NCBI GenBank assembly: GCA_002842395.1
Contig: PHCV01000005.1
Span: 62,001-126,000, forward strand
Direction: 5' to 3'
DNA length: 64,000 nucleotides
Source of the DNA: Betaproteobacteria bacterium HGW-Betaproteobacteria-11
Lineage (GTDB): Bacteria; Pseudomonadota; Gammaproteobacteria; Burkholderiales; Rhodocyclaceae
Positions 20,722 to 29,096 of the stretch are shown piece after piece (positions within the stretch are counted from its first letter, which is position 1; the number at the start of each line of letters is the position of its first letter). A model generated the notes under the pieces. It saw nothing but the letters and a program-made list of their open reading frames with translations. It was not told where the DNA came from and made no database searches. A program made the translations under genes and the position numbers.

Positions 20722-21309
20722 TCAGTCCCGCCGTTCGAGCACGGCCGCGACCCGCGCGCGCAGCGCCGGCACGAGCTCCGCCTCGAACCAGGGATTGGTT
20801 TTCAGCCAGCGGTTGTTGCGCGGGCTCGGATGCGGCAAGGGCACCACCGCGGGCCAATACTCCTGCCAACGCTGGACGGCGGAGGTCACCGAGGAGCTGG
20901 CGTCCGGCAGGTGGTAAGCCTGGGCGTATTGCCCGATCACCAGAGTCAGTTTCAGGTTTGGAAGTCGTTCCAGCAAGGGTGCGCGCCAGGTCGCGGCGCA
21001 TTCCGGGCGCGGCGGCAGATCGCCGGAGCGTCCGCTGCCGGGATAGCAAAAGCCCATGGGCACGATGGCGATCTGGCTTGCGTCATAGAACGTCTGGCGC
21101 GAGAGCCCCAGCCAGGCGCGCAAGCGCTCGCCACTGGCATCGTTGAAGGGCAGGCCGGTTGCATGGACTTTTCGGCCCGGCGCCTGTCCCGCGATCAGGA
21201 TGCGCGCACTGGACGCCACCTGCAACACCGGCCGCGGACCGAGCGGCAGATGCTCCGCGCAAATCGTGCAGCGCCGGATTTCCGCAACCAGGGCAACCAG
21301 CGACTTCAT
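20722..21309 (-). CDS. Uracil-DNA glycosylase superfamily protein
   Basis: The 195-residue protein begins MKSLVALVAEIRRCTICAEH and has GQAPGRKVHATGLPFNDASG and PHPSPRNNRW. These correspond to motif 1 and the C-terminal loop of the UDG fold (PF03167). The Cys pair near the N-terminus recalls iron-sulfur family members, but the later cysteines are not obvious. It begins 2 bp after the DUF998 stop on the minus strand, so the two are coupled. The base specificity is unknown. Confidence 0.78.
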   Translation of the reverse strand: MKSLVALVAEIRRCTICAEHLPLGPRPVLQVASSARILIAGQAPGRKVHATGLPFNDASGERLRAWLGLSRQTFYDASQIAIVPMGFCYPGSGRSGDLPPRPECAATWRAPLLERLPNLKLTLVIGQYAQAYHLPDASSSVTSAVQRWQEYWPAVVPLPHPSPRNNRWLKTNPWFEAELVPALRARVAAVLERRD

Positions 21310-21311
21310 TT

Positions 21312-21932
21312 TTAGCCTGCCTCGGGGGTGCGCATCAGGCGAACGGCGAATGTCAGGAGCCACAGCGAGAGCACTCCGCTGGCGAGGTGTTCGAACAGGC
21401 CCGGGGCATGCACGGGATTCCGACTCCAGGACATGAGAACAAGGAAAATCAGCGCCAGAATTCCGGCCCCGACGGAGTACCCGCTCAAGCTCCGCAGCCC
21501 GGCATGGCGGCGGAAGGCGATGCCCCACGCGATTGCGGCCAGGATGCCTGAGAGGAAACCGAGGGTGGCAAACAGATGGTGCAGTGCCTGGCTGGACGAT
21601 AGTCCCCCGCAGCCGGGGTCGCAGGGGAACACTCCCGCACCCATCCGCCCCAGCCCGTCAAGACCGATGAGTCCCGCCGCCACCATGGACAACCCTCCGT
21701 CGCGGAAGGTCGCCAGCAGAGCCGCGGCGAAACAGAGATACAGCAAGCCGGTGAATTCGAAGGCGGCATAGCGCATCATGATCTCGGTGGAACTGCCGCG
21801 TTCCCCAAGTTCGCTGATGTAATGCATGACGTGATCGAAATCCGGCCGCAGGGCCCCCGCCACGCCAATGAGCGACAGCCAAAGCAGCGGAGCCAGCATG
21901 CCGCATAGAATGCCGAATCTGCGCAGGCTCAT
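21312..21932 (-). CDS. DUF998 family membrane protein
   Basis: The 206-residue protein has about six membrane helices. It carries the DUF998 hallmark HYISELGERGSSTEIMM after the first helix, and GAGVFPCDPGC in the middle. The function of DUF998 proteins is undefined. The gene is followed by the UDG-like gene with a 2-bp gap. Confidence 0.75.
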   Translation of the reverse strand: MSLRRFGILCGMLAPLLWLSLIGVAGALRPDFDHVMHYISELGERGSSTEIMMRYAAFEFTGLLYLCFAAALLATFRDGGLSMVAAGLIGLDGLGRMGAGVFPCDPGCGGLSSSQALHHLFATLGFLSGILAAIAWGIAFRRHAGLRSLSGYSVGAGILALIFLVLMSWSRNPVHAPGLFEHLASGVLSLWLLTFAVRLMRTPEAG

Positions 21933-21970
21933 TCCCGGTCCACCGATCGGCTGCTAGAGCCCGCCCGGCA

Positions 21971-22483
21971 CTATTTCACGACACCACAAGCAACGCGCAG
22001 TCCTCCGCCACCGAGCGGAGCAGGCTGATCCGAGTGGTTGTCGCCCCCCGCATGAATCACGATCGAACGCCCGGCGAGGTCTGCGATTTTCAGACGCGGC
22101 GCCAAAACAGGCTGCGATGCATTGCCCGCAGCGTCGACGTACAACGGCGGAAGATCACCTAAATGGCCCTCGCCCCATGGCTCGCCGTGCCTGTTTGTTC
22201 CCGCGGGATCAAGGTGTCCGCCAGCAGCAAGCGCGGGAATCCGCTTTCCGTCTTTCTCCTTCGCATCGCAACTCGGGTTCTGGTGTACGTGGAACCCGTG
22301 AATACCAGGTGCAAGTCCGTGCAAAGCGGGCGTCAGTACCAACCCGTACTTCGAGTCTGATGCAACGATACTGCCCACCTCCGCACCAATGCCTTTCTCG
22401 TCAACCAGGTTGAACTTGATCCCGGAATCTGCCCATGCGCCTGATGCTGCAAGTGCGACGATCAATGCGATTACGTTTTTCAT
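21971..22483 (-). CDS. sodC: Periplasmic Cu/Zn superoxide dismutase
   Basis: From the ATG at 22483 the product is 170 residues with a signal peptide ([18 protein letters not shown]). Copper and zinc ligands are visible: His65 and His67 (GFHVH), His90, His99, His107, Asp110 and His144. Cys72 and Cys166 could form the usual disulfide. It dismutates superoxide in the periplasm. A periplasmic copper enzyme fits an organism with a copper membrane monooxygenase, but no regulatory link is seen. Confidence 0.94.
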   Translation of the reverse strand: MKNVIALIVALAASGAWADSGIKFNLVDEKGIGAEVGSIVASDSKYGLVLTPALHGLAPGIHGFHVHQNPSCDAKEKDGKRIPALAAGGHLDPAGTNRHGEPWGEGHLGDLPPLYVDAAGNASQPVLAPRLKIADLAGRSIVIHAGGDNHSDQPAPLGGGGLRVACGVVK

Positions 22484-22506
22484 TTTCACTCTCCTGAATG
22501 TGGAAA

Positions 22507-22758
22507 TCAACGATACTCCTCAAGGTCACGGCGCTTCTGTTCATACTCTTCCCGTTCAATCTCTCCGCGCGCATAGCGTTCCTGGAGGATTTCGAGCGGG
22601 GTTTTCCGCTGCGCTTCACGGCGGTCGCTGCTGCTCATCCCAAGCCACCGAACGAGTGCGATGACGCCGAGAATGATCAGTACCCAGACAAGAACCATAA
22701 AAATCCAGCCCAGACCCATCCACCCGCTCCCGCCTGCCCAGTCCATCATTTCCACCAC
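22507..22758 (-). CDS. SHOCT-domain small membrane protein
   Basis: This 83-residue protein has one membrane helix ([22 protein letters not shown]) and a C-terminal SHOCT domain ([20 protein letters not shown]). SHOCT modules are short oligomerisation motifs found at protein C-termini. AAGGAGGTGG lies just upstream of its ATG. No specific role is known. Confidence 0.8.
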   Translation of the reverse strand: MVEMMDWAGGSGWMGLGWIFMVLVWVLIILGVIALVRWLGMSSSDRREAQRKTPLEILQERYARGEIEREEYEQKRRDLEEYR

Positions 22759-22809
22759 CTCCTTTTATCTTCCTCCGCCGACTGAATGGTGCGCTCAAGG
22801 GCATTGACG

Positions 22810-23163
22810 CTAGAAGACCAGCACTTTGTCCGACTCGGCGGTCCATTGCGACAGTTGGCTCATTGTGCTGATTTCGACCCCTTCGAGAAGGGCCAGGTTT
22901 TTTATGCCACGCGCTTCCGAGCAAGCGCCGCAAGTTTTGACCTGGCCACCTTTCCCGATAACGGCTTTAAGCATCCGCTCGATGTTATAGTACCCCTGGG
23001 GAGTGGCCTGAGCAGACAAGGCGGCCGTAACCGAGTCTGCCATCAGGAAAATGCAAATTTCGCTCTGCGGTTGTTCCTTTTGCAGTGCCATCGCGAGGCG
23101 CAGGGCGTTGTAGGTTTTCTCCGAACCGTACGGCGCGTCATTCAGGATAAATAATATCTTCAT
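22810..23163 (-). CDS. DsrE/DsrF-like family protein (YchN type)
   Basis: The 117-residue protein begins MKILFILNDAPYGSEKTYNALRLA and has the Cys pair KTCGACSEARGI near residue 77. This is typical of the soluble DsrE-like fold used in sulfur relay or of unknown role. It is the last normal chromosomal gene before the integron array to its right. Confidence 0.82.
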   Translation of the reverse strand: MKILFILNDAPYGSEKTYNALRLAMALQKEQPQSEICIFLMADSVTAALSAQATPQGYYNIERMLKAVIGKGGQVKTCGACSEARGIKNLALLEGVEISTMSQLSQWTAESDKVLVF

Positions 23164-23235
23164 TGCACGTTACCTCCTTCCCCCGGTGGGGGTAGTCCAG
23201 CGTTTGAGTCAGGGCCGGTGCGACCGCAACGGATT

Positions 23236-23242
23236 GTTAACT
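23236..23242. other. Possible terminal attC half-site
   Basis: GTTAACT directly left of the methyltransferase gene fits the GTTRRRY type of end loosely. The 55 bp to its left (GC-rich, with CCCCCGGTGGGGG) do not form a clear attC palindrome, so the exact end of the array is uncertain. Confidence 0.3.
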
Positions 23243-23249
23243 CCGTACA

Positions 23250-23870
23250 CTATGGAACCATCTTGCGGCAGAAACAGTAAACGAATTTTTGCTCGTTGCC
23301 ACTGGGAGTATGGTGTGACTCCTGCTCATGCCCAAGCAGGAGAAAAGGCTCGCCAAACTCCGCGTGCAGTTCATTTGCGCCGTAGCGCATAACCGGAAGC
23401 CCGCTGCACTTGGTGGGACCATCTTCCGCAAAGGTTGCCACGATAACGAGGCCGCCGGGCTTAACCGCGTGGAGCACTGCCTGCACATAGGCCTGCCGCT
23501 CTTCTGCCGTGGTTAGAAAGTGAAAGACCGCCCTATCGTGCCACACATCGTAAATATGCGCGGGAAACTCGGCCTCGATGACGTTAGCCTCAAGCCACTG
23601 TACGCCAGAGGCGCGATTGCCGAGCCTGACCTTTGCCGTAGCAAGGGCGGCGCCGGAAAGATCCAGAACCGCAACGCTTGCATAATCATTGGCCAAGAGG
23701 TCGTCTACGAGCGTTGATGCTCCGCCACCGACATCGATGATCGATGCGGTGAGCGGTACGCCAGAGTCTCGAATCAACTTGAGGGAGAGTTCGGCATGCT
23801 CTTGAAACCAACTGACCTCATCCGTGGCCTTGGTTGAGTACACGTTTTCCCAGTGATCTTTCGATTGCAT
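23250..23870 (-). CDS. Class I SAM-dependent methyltransferase (cassette)
   Basis: The 206-residue protein has SAM-binding motif I IIDVGGGASTLVDDLL, the acidic motif VLDLSGAAL and HDRAVFHFLT. GAGGTG precedes the ATG at 23870. It is probably the last cassette of the array. The small-molecule substrate is unknown; thiol, arsenite or halide-type substrates are common for such short enzymes, but nothing here decides. Confidence 0.8.
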   Translation of the reverse strand: MQSKDHWENVYSTKATDEVSWFQEHAELSLKLIRDSGVPLTASIIDVGGGASTLVDDLLANDYASVAVLDLSGAALATAKVRLGNRASGVQWLEANVIEAEFPAHIYDVWHDRAVFHFLTTAEERQAYVQAVLHAVKPGGLVIVATFAEDGPTKCSGLPVMRYGANELHAEFGEPFLLLGHEQESHHTPSGNEQKFVYCFCRKMVP

Positions 23871-23896
23871 GGCACCTCAATTTGCTTGCCTTGCGG

Positions 23897-23966
23897 GGCT
23901 AATGTGAAAACTGACCGGCGCTGCGCGGCTTTACCGCGCGGCATCCGGTTGACTGCCGGGTTCGGC
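23897..23966. other. attC site (methyltransferase/dehalogenase junction)
   Basis: A palindromic segment with the shared stem GCGCTGCGCGGCTTTACCGC, bounded by GGGCTAA and GTTCGGC. The ends are slightly degenerate. Confidence 0.65.
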
Positions 23967-23974
23967 CACTCGCG

Positions 23975-24664
23975 TTAGTTCCCAAGCGTTGGATACTTAG
24001 TAATTTGCTCTTTCAGGTCAGCAAGGCTACTTACGGTGATTGTAGGTTCTATCCCCCATGGATCAAAAATCGCCTCCGGAGAGCGCTTAACCCAAACAGC
24101 CCTCATGCCCGCCGAAATTGCCCCGATGACATCGAATGGATTACTTGAGATCAGCCACGCACTGCTGCAAGTTGCACCCGACCTTCTCAAGAAATAGCTG
24201 TAAACACCAGGGTTAGGTTTAAATGATTTTAGGTCATCGACGCTAACGACCCCAAGAAAAAAGTCTCTGATGCCAGCCGTGGTAAGTAACATCTCGACGG
24301 CATCTGCGCTGCCATTGGAAAATGCATATATTCGAAAACTGGCTGCTTGCAAACGAGCTAAACCTTCTGTCACGTCTTTGAATGCGGGTAGTACGCGGTA
24401 AACACCAAGCAACTCATTTTTCTGCTCTTTGGTGAGTGGCGCTTTGTAATAAGCACAGGCGTAATCAAGGGCATTGCTCGTACAAACGGCGAAGTTTTCG
24501 TAATTCTGCATCAGTCCTCGTCGAAAGGAGTATTCCAATTGCTTGTCGCGCCAGGTGCGAGAAAATTCCTCAGCCTTGTTGCCGACTATGTCCTGTAACG
24601 CCGCAACGATGCCGTGTGCATCGATTAGTGTTCCATACACGTCAAACGCAAGAGTAATAGACAT
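23975..24664 (-). CDS. Haloacid dehalogenase type II-like hydrolase (cassette)
   Basis: From the ATG at 24664 (AAGGTGG 5 nt upstream) the product is 229 residues. It has HAD motif I LAFDVYGTL (nucleophile Asp8), motif II YAFSNGS, motif III LKSFKPNPGVY and motif IV SSNPFDVIGA. This is the L-2-haloacid dehalogenase subfamily, though the usual SSNAWD is changed to SSNPFD. It may act on 2-haloacids or on a phosphate ester. It lies alone between two attC sites. Confidence 0.82.
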   Translation of the reverse strand: MSITLAFDVYGTLIDAHGIVAALQDIVGNKAEEFSRTWRDKQLEYSFRRGLMQNYENFAVCTSNALDYACAYYKAPLTKEQKNELLGVYRVLPAFKDVTEGLARLQAASFRIYAFSNGSADAVEMLLTTAGIRDFFLGVVSVDDLKSFKPNPGVYSYFLRRSGATCSSAWLISSNPFDVIGAISAGMRAVWVKRSPEAIFDPWGIEPTITVSSLADLKEQITKYPTLGN

Positions 24665-24686
24665 TCGATCCACCTTTGCCATAGAC

Positions 24687-24757
24687 GGCTAACCTCTGAC
24701 ATGACCGACGCTGCACGGTTTTATCGCGCAGCGTCCGTGTTGATGAATGGGTTAGCC
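24687..24757. other. attC site
   Basis: Bounded by GGCTAAC and GTTAGCC; inner arms GACGCTGCACGG and CGCGCAGCGTC pair. Closely related to the sites at 34718 and 23897. Confidence 0.8.
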
Positions 24758-24760
24758 TGC

Positions 24761-25027
24761 TCATTCATAGTGCGTCCACATACGCAGGACACGAACGCTT
24801 CTCTCTTTAATAAAAACTTCGTATACGATACGGTGCTGAATATTGATGCGACGAGAGTATGCGCCGGCAAGATCGCCGACCAACTTTTCGAAGGGTGGTG
24901 GATTTTTAAATGGGTCGTCGGCAAGAACCGCGAGCAGTTCTTGGGCTTTTAGTTTAAGACCACTTGCAGCAAGCTTCTTTGCGTCCTTCATTGCTTGCTT
25001 GGCATATATAATTTCCCAACTTACCAC
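24761..25027 (-). CDS. YoeB-family toxin, RelE superfamily (cassette)
   Basis: The 88-residue protein starts at a GTG overlapping the antitoxin end. It has the YoeB signature: VSWEIIYAKQAMKDAKKL, FEKLVGDLAGAYSRRINIQHRIVYEV and a terminal MWTHYE with the catalytic-type His/Tyr. YoeB toxins cleave mRNA at the ribosome. Gene order is antitoxin then toxin, as for yefM-yoeB. Toxin-antitoxin cassettes are known stabilisers of large chromosomal integrons. Confidence 0.92.
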   Translation of the reverse strand: MVSWEIIYAKQAMKDAKKLAASGLKLKAQELLAVLADDPFKNPPPFEKLVGDLAGAYSRRINIQHRIVYEVFIKERSVRVLRMWTHYE

Positions 25028-25263
25028 TTAAGGGCCTTCGAGCTTTTTGCGAGGGGCTCGGCCATGCCGGCTTTGATGGACTCGCGCATGCCAGGCACGG
25101 CCAATAGGTATAGGGTTTCCTGAATTGCGCTCCAATCTTCCGCGGAGAGCAACACGGCATTGCTGCGCTTTCCAGAAATGATGATGGGTTCATGAGACTC
25201 AACTGTCTGGTCAATGAGTCGGTACAGGTTTGCGCGAGCTTCGCTGGCGGTAAGCGTGTCCAT
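25021..25263 (-). CDS. YefM/Phd-family antitoxin (cassette)
   Basis: The 80-residue protein begins MDTLTASEARANLYRLIDQT and has EPIIISGKRSNAVLLSAEDW, the Phd/YefM DNA-binding fold, with an extended C-terminal toxin-binding tail. AAAGGAG precedes the ATG. It would repress its own promoter and neutralise the adjoining toxin. Confidence 0.92.
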   Translation of the reverse strand: MDTLTASEARANLYRLIDQTVESHEPIIISGKRSNAVLLSAEDWSAIQETLYLLAVPGMRESIKAGMAEPLAKSSKALKW

Positions 25264-25346
25264 TTCGTGCTCCTTTAAGGAAGCGCCATGGTACGCTATT
25301 ACGTACGCCTGTCAAGCGACGATGCGAGCGCTTCAAGCGGCCCAAC

Positions 25347-25504
25347 GAGGTTGTAGAAAAACCCCTTGAGGGGTCGGCAAGGTGCGATTTCGGGGGTTGC
25401 TTGACCATTCCCCGCTTGCAGATCGGCCACTACAGCGCGTTCTAAGAGGTCGATTTTTCTTTGTGGCCATAGCAATTTTCAAAATTGGGTTTTTCTACAG
25501 CCTC
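25347..25504. mobile_element. 158-bp MITE-like element inserted in an attC core site
   Basis: Ends are inverted repeats: GAGGTTGTAGAAAAACCC on the left and GGGTTTTTCTACAGCCTC on the right. AAC flanks both sides (25344-25346 and 25505-25507), a 3-bp duplication of the attC core AAC. The interior has no gene. The ends match those of the IS1182-like element at 26065-27163, so it is probably a non-autonomous derivative. The interrupted attC continues to GTTATGC at 25557-25563. Confidence 0.8.
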
Positions 25505-25563
25505 AACGTAAAGGTAAGGGGCGCGCCGCTTTTGGCGCGTCCCGCTTGACCGCAATGTTATGC
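25505..25563. other. attC site, main part (left core site at 25340-25346 split off by the MITE)
   Basis: GGGGCGCGCCGC-TTTT-GGCGCGTCCC forms the stem. GCCCAAC (25340-25346) and GTTATGC (25557-25563) are the two ends once the inserted 158 bp and the AAC duplication are removed. Confidence 0.75.
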
Positions 25564-25568
25564 CATTC

Positions 25569-26039
25569 TCACGCCTTTTTGCCCAGCACAGCCGCCTGAT
25601 ACTTAGCCAACAACTGCGGGTCTTCAATTGACCCGTGATGGTGAACCTGCTTCCAGCGACCATTGAGTCTTTTGAAAATACGGCTGGTTCGGATGGCAAG
25701 CGTTATTTCTTCTCCACTCAAGCGGAAATATCCGCGTTCTCTTCCTACGGCATAGAACATCCCGTCTGTTTCGTGGATGGTGTAGTCGAAATACTCAACG
25801 TAAACCTCGGCGGAGCCGTTAAAAATGCGCTCATAAACCGGCTGAATTTCAGTCCAGCCGCGCTTGATGCCGCCCAGAGGGTTGTCCATTGCAATGTCGT
25901 CAGATTGTGCCCAGTTCTCCGACATCATTTGCATGTTGCGTGAGTTAAAGGCGCAGTAAAACTGAACGAGTGCTTGATATGGGGAAAACAAGTCCCCTTG
26001 TTGTTCCTTTCCGGTAATTGCTTCCTGAACTGGGTGCAT
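25569..26039 (-). CDS. SnoaL-like / NTF2-fold protein (cassette)
   Basis: From the ATG at 26039 (AGAGGA upstream) the product is 156 residues. It has an NTF2-like alpha+beta fold, with ALVQFYCAFNSRNMQMMSENW at the N-terminus, a beta-rich middle and TSRIFKRLNGRWKQVHHHGS at the end, like the YybH/SnoaL_3 group. The substrate or role is unknown. It is the sole gene of its cassette. Confidence 0.75.
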   Translation of the reverse strand: MHPVQEAITGKEQQGDLFSPYQALVQFYCAFNSRNMQMMSENWAQSDDIAMDNPLGGIKRGWTEIQPVYERIFNGSAEVYVEYFDYTIHETDGMFYAVGRERGYFRLSGEEITLAIRTSRIFKRLNGRWKQVHHHGSIEDPQLLAKYQAAVLGKKA

Positions 26040-26159
26040 GTGTTTCCTCTTTTCGTTGCCTAACGAAGCTGTAGAAAAACTTTGTTCATAGCCGCATTTT
26101 GCGGTGAACCAAATGGAATAACAAGAGTCATAAGGGCTGATTGAGATTTCGGAGATTTC

Positions 26160-26990
26160 ATGGCCCGCTACAAACCCATCGACACCAGCCCGCGCTTCTT
26201 CATTGCCGTCGACCTTGAACGGCAACTGCTCCCCGGCACCTTCGAGCACGCGCTGAACCACCTGATCGATCACGAGATCGACCCCACCCGCTTCGATGCC
26301 CGCTACAAAAACGACCGAACCGGCGCCAGCGCCTGGTCACCGGGCATGCTACTCAAAGTCATTCTCTTCGCCTACAGCCAAGGCATCGTCAGTTCGCGGG
26401 GCATTGAACACGCCTGCCGCCATCACGTCATCTTCATGGCCCTGTCCGGCGACTCGGTCCCGCACTACACCACGCTGGCCGCCTTCGTCTCGGGCTTGGG
26501 CGACGACATCACCGAGGTCTTCAGCCAGATACTCTACCTCTGTGACCGGCAAGGCCTCATCGGCCGCGAGATGTTCGCCATCGATGGCGTCAAGCTGCCC
26601 AGCAATGCATCCAAAGCCAAGAGCGGCACTCGTGCCGACTTCGAGCGTCAGGTCGCCAAACTCGAAGCCGCTGCACAGACCATGCTCGCTCGCCACCGCG
26701 ACAACGACACCCAGTCCACCGAACCCAGTCTCGACACCAAGGCCCAGCAACGTATCGAACGCCTCCAGACCGACGCCCGCAAACTCCGCCACTGGCTCGA
26801 AGCCAACCCCGAGGATCGCAAGGGCGCCAAGGGCAACATCCGGAAGAGCAACCGCACCGACAACCTGCGGCACAACAAGCGGCTGAATCGCTTCACGCTC
26901 AGAGGCCAGCAGAAGGTAGACGGGCAGTGGAAGCTCTACTGCCTGGTGCACAACATCGAGAAGCTGGCGCACCATGGATATGGGCAGTAG
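26160..26990 (+). pseudogene. IS1182-family transposase, internal deletion
   Basis: The 276-residue frame starts MARYKPIDTSPRFFIAVDLE and keeps the family N-terminal region (DPTRFDARYKNDRTGASAWS, SRGIEHACRHHVIFMALSGD, MFAIDGVKL). It then joins LRHNKRLNRFTLRGQQKVDG and the family C-terminus LYCLVHNIEKLAHHGYGQ. Full-length members are about 450-500 residues; the central catalytic region is missing, joined in frame. The protein is therefore expected to be inactive, though its termini could be mobilised in trans. Confidence 0.82.
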
Positions 26991-27039
26991 GGAAAGGGTG
27001 GGAAAGGCCCGAAAACACGAAATGACGGCGGCGTGAGTC

Positions 27040-27054
27040 AAAAGTCGGCGCTGG
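27040..27054 (+). repeat. Dispersed 15-mer, exact, inside IS1182-like element
   Basis: Exact core followed by CAGGACGGCGGCGA, matching the extended consensus. Confidence 0.85.
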
Positions 27055-27163
27055 CAGGACGGCGGCGACCGAAAAGCCAACGACAAAAAGACAAATGACG
27101 CGAAAGAACTCGCGCCATTTTTACGCCCGCTCTGCAATCAAAAGTGGGTTTTTCTACAGCTTC

Positions 27164-27258
27164 AACGCTTGAATTCAGCGGCATTTGAGGCGACGCTCGT
27201 TTTTGCGGCAGCAAAAATGGGTGACGGGTCAAATGTCCGCTGCAACGATTTGTTGGGC
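27164..27258. other. attC site, main part (left core site at 26058-26064)
   Basis: Arms TTCAGCGGCATTTGA and TCAAATGTCCGCTG pair around a long loop; the right end GTTGGGC is at 27252-27258. The left core GCCTAAC was separated by the IS insertion. At about 100 bp it is one of the longer sites here. Confidence 0.75.
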
Positions 27259-27361
27259 GGCAGCACACTACGGCTCAACTCAATGCTTGTACAGCCATGA
27301 CGAAATGATGTGAACGCTTTTGCCTGTCTTGAATAAGACGCACCTGAGTTGTTTGGCTGAG

Positions 27362-28024
27362 TCATTCGAGACTCCCAGCAGAACTTCGCGCTCTTTCAGT
27401 ACGAAGCGCCGACAAGGCCGCCAAAAGCATGATGACACCGCTTGGCCCGAAAGCTGCACCATACAACGACATGCCAACTGCCATTTGAGCCCCCAGAAGG
27501 AACGCTAGAAATGCTTCGATGATTGGCCGGACTCTGAGTGCGTAAAAGATCCATGGGAACAAAGTAAACAATATTGGAATGGTGAATAGAGGAATTACCC
27601 GAGAACCATTCTCCTCATAGAACGTTTTTCTGTCAGATTTACAGTTTCCACCCTCGGAACCCAATGCCGTCATCGTGGAACTGGCACTAATAATTTCGAT
27701 TGTTTCGCCGTTGGGGCCAATCTTACTTTCACGAGTGGTCGTTACAACAACGGGAGATGAAGTTGAAAATGTGCAAGATGTACCGCCGTATGCAGGAGCA
27801 AGAAATAGCCATGCACATCCGAGAAGGGCTGACACGAATGATCCGGCCAGAAATTTAATTTCAGCCCTATTCTCTGTCAGCCGGATGGGCAACTTTCGAA
27901 AAAGCAGGACACGCACAAATGCGCCCACAAAAGCAACGACACCACCAATAATCGCGACATAACCGAAAATCACCAGAATGGTGGTAACTATCGCGATAGG
28001 TGGCAAGGCTGCAGATATATTCAT
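27362..28024 (-). CDS. Membrane protein of unknown function (cassette)
   Basis: The 220-residue protein has about five membrane segments: two near residues 10-40, one near 60-80 and two or three in the C-terminal third. An extracytoplasmic-looking Ser/Thr-rich stretch (SSPVVVTTTRESKIG) lies between them. Its start lies 8 bp from the attC core, and the GGGGGTC of that region is the only ribosome-binding-like sequence. I do not recognise the family. Confidence 0.6.
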   Translation of the reverse strand: MNISAALPPIAIVTTILVIFGYVAIIGGVVAFVGAFVRVLLFRKLPIRLTENRAEIKFLAGSFVSALLGCAWLFLAPAYGGTSCTFSTSSPVVVTTTRESKIGPNGETIEIISASSTMTALGSEGGNCKSDRKTFYEENGSRVIPLFTIPILFTLFPWIFYALRVRPIIEAFLAFLLGAQMAVGMSLYGAAFGPSGVIMLLAALSALRTERARSSAGSLE

Positions 28025-28031
28025 TTATGAC

Positions 28032-28038
28032 CCCCAAC
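28032..28038. other. attC core half-site next to IS110 fragment
   Basis: CCCCAAC followed directly by the left end of the IS110-type sequence (GAATGAAAGGGACTTCCCCG). The same junction is found at 30256-30262, showing site-specific insertion at the attC core. Confidence 0.7.
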
Positions 28039-28274
28039 GAATGAAAGGGACTTCCCCGTCCTGGGCGGAGCGAGAGGCGGAAGCCTCGCGCGAAGCGGCA
28101 ACGACGTGCCAAGATGGGGTTTGCGAACTCACGACGGGGAAAGTAGCCTTGCAGCGTCCAGTGGTGAAACGAGCCAAGCTGCTGGAAGTAACGGGTAGCC
28201 TGCCGCCGTGCCTGATTGGGATGGAAGCCTGCTCTGGCGCGCATCACTGGGCGCGGGAAATGACCCGGCAGGGA
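28039..28274 (+). pseudogene. 5' fragment of an IS110-family element
   Basis: This 236-bp stretch is nearly identical to the left end of the element at 30263, through the code for LLEVTGSLPPCLIGMEACSG and HHWAREMTRQG, and then stops. It lacks 25 bp in the N-terminal part relative to the longer copy. It does not carry the 11-bp duplication that breaks the longer copy, so it preserves the ancestral reading frame there. The next 110 bp (28275-28383) match nothing I recognise. Confidence 0.78.
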
Positions 28275-28383
28275 GCGTTGCGCGCAGTGGGCATGACATT
28301 CCACCCCAGCAGAGAGAGGTGGTAGCAGGTGTAGTAGAGGCCGGCATTACCGGTGAGCTGCGGATCAAGCGTCATGTGAAGAG

Positions 28384-28448
28384 GCCCAACGCTTCGGTTC
28401 AGGGGCGGCCCCGCGAAGCGGGACGTCCCCTGGAACCGATTGTTGGGC
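28384..28448. other. attC site
   Basis: GCCCAAC ... GTTGGGC with paired arms GGTTCAGGGGCGGCCCCGCG and CGGGACGTCCCCTGGAACC; 65 bp. Confidence 0.85.
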
Positions 28449-28459
28449 GATAAGGAACA

Positions 28460-28903
28460 TCAGATGTGAAAGGCGACGCCGTAGTTGCCGGCCACTTGGA
28501 CCACTTTTGGGACATCCGGCGGGCCTGGCGGAATCTCGCGATCCAGTGCGGAGAACATTTGGACTGCCTTGCTTCCGGATCCTGTGACCTCCAGCATCTC
28601 GCCTCCGCCGGAGCCAAAGCTAAACGCATGAATGGTACCGGCGGGGACGTATACCAGTGTGCCGGGCAGGCAGGTCGTGGTTTGGCCTCCACATGTAAAT
28701 TGGACTTGACCTTTGGTTATATAAAACGACTCGTCCCATTCGTGGCTGTGCGGCGGTGGCCCCGCTCCCTCGTCGCCCGACTGAAGTGTGACCTGCTGAG
28801 ATTGTGAAGCCGCGTCCGAAACAAGGACAGTGACCTTTACGCCGATGACGTTGAGGGCACGGCTCCGCTCCTCGGGCTTAACGACGAACTGTTTTGGTCT
28901 CAT
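28460..28903 (-). CDS. Cupin-domain protein (cassette)
   Basis: The 147-residue single-domain cupin has motif 1 PPPHSHEWDESFYITKGQ (His-x-His with a Glu) and motif 2 PAGTIHAFSFGS. Metal binding is therefore likely. Cupins cover many enzymes and binding proteins, so the role is open. GGAGACC precedes the ATG at 28903. It is alone in its cassette. Confidence 0.8.
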   Translation of the reverse strand: MRPKQFVVKPEERSRALNVIGVKVTVLVSDAASQSQQVTLQSGDEGAGPPPHSHEWDESFYITKGQVQFTCGGQTTTCLPGTLVYVPAGTIHAFSFGSGGGEMLEVTGSGSKAVQMFSALDREIPPGPPDVPKVVQVAGNYGVAFHI

Positions 28904-28966
28904 TGCTCTGGTCTCCTATGCGAGTTTTTCGATTGTAGGTGCTGCATGCGCAACGCACTTCTTGTT

Positions 28967-29026
28967 GCCCAACGTTGGACTTAAGCGGCCTGCCGTAGGC
29001 AGGTCCGCTTGAAGGAAGGGTTAGGG
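28967..29026. other. attC site
   Basis: GCCCAAC ... GTTAGGG with arms TTAAGCGGCCTGCC and GGCAGGTCCGCTTGAA; 60 bp, closely matching the canonical attC layout. Confidence 0.88.
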
Positions 29027-29096
29027 CGCATTGGCGTGGCGGCTGTAAGCCGGCTCTTCGCCTGCATCGAGTTGGATGGCTCCGTTTTGGGCGGAC

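Larger units (their letters stand above)
26065..27163 (+). mobile_element. IS1182-family element, internally deleted, inserted in an attC core site
   Basis: Terminal inverted repeats GAAGCTGTAGAAAAAC (26065-26080) and GTTTTTCTACAGCTTC (27148-27163) flank a 1.1-kb element. The AAC of the attC core is duplicated on both sides (26062-26064, 27164-27166). The transposase gene inside is shortened. The right non-coding part holds an exact copy of the dispersed 15-mer at 27040. Confidence 0.82.
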
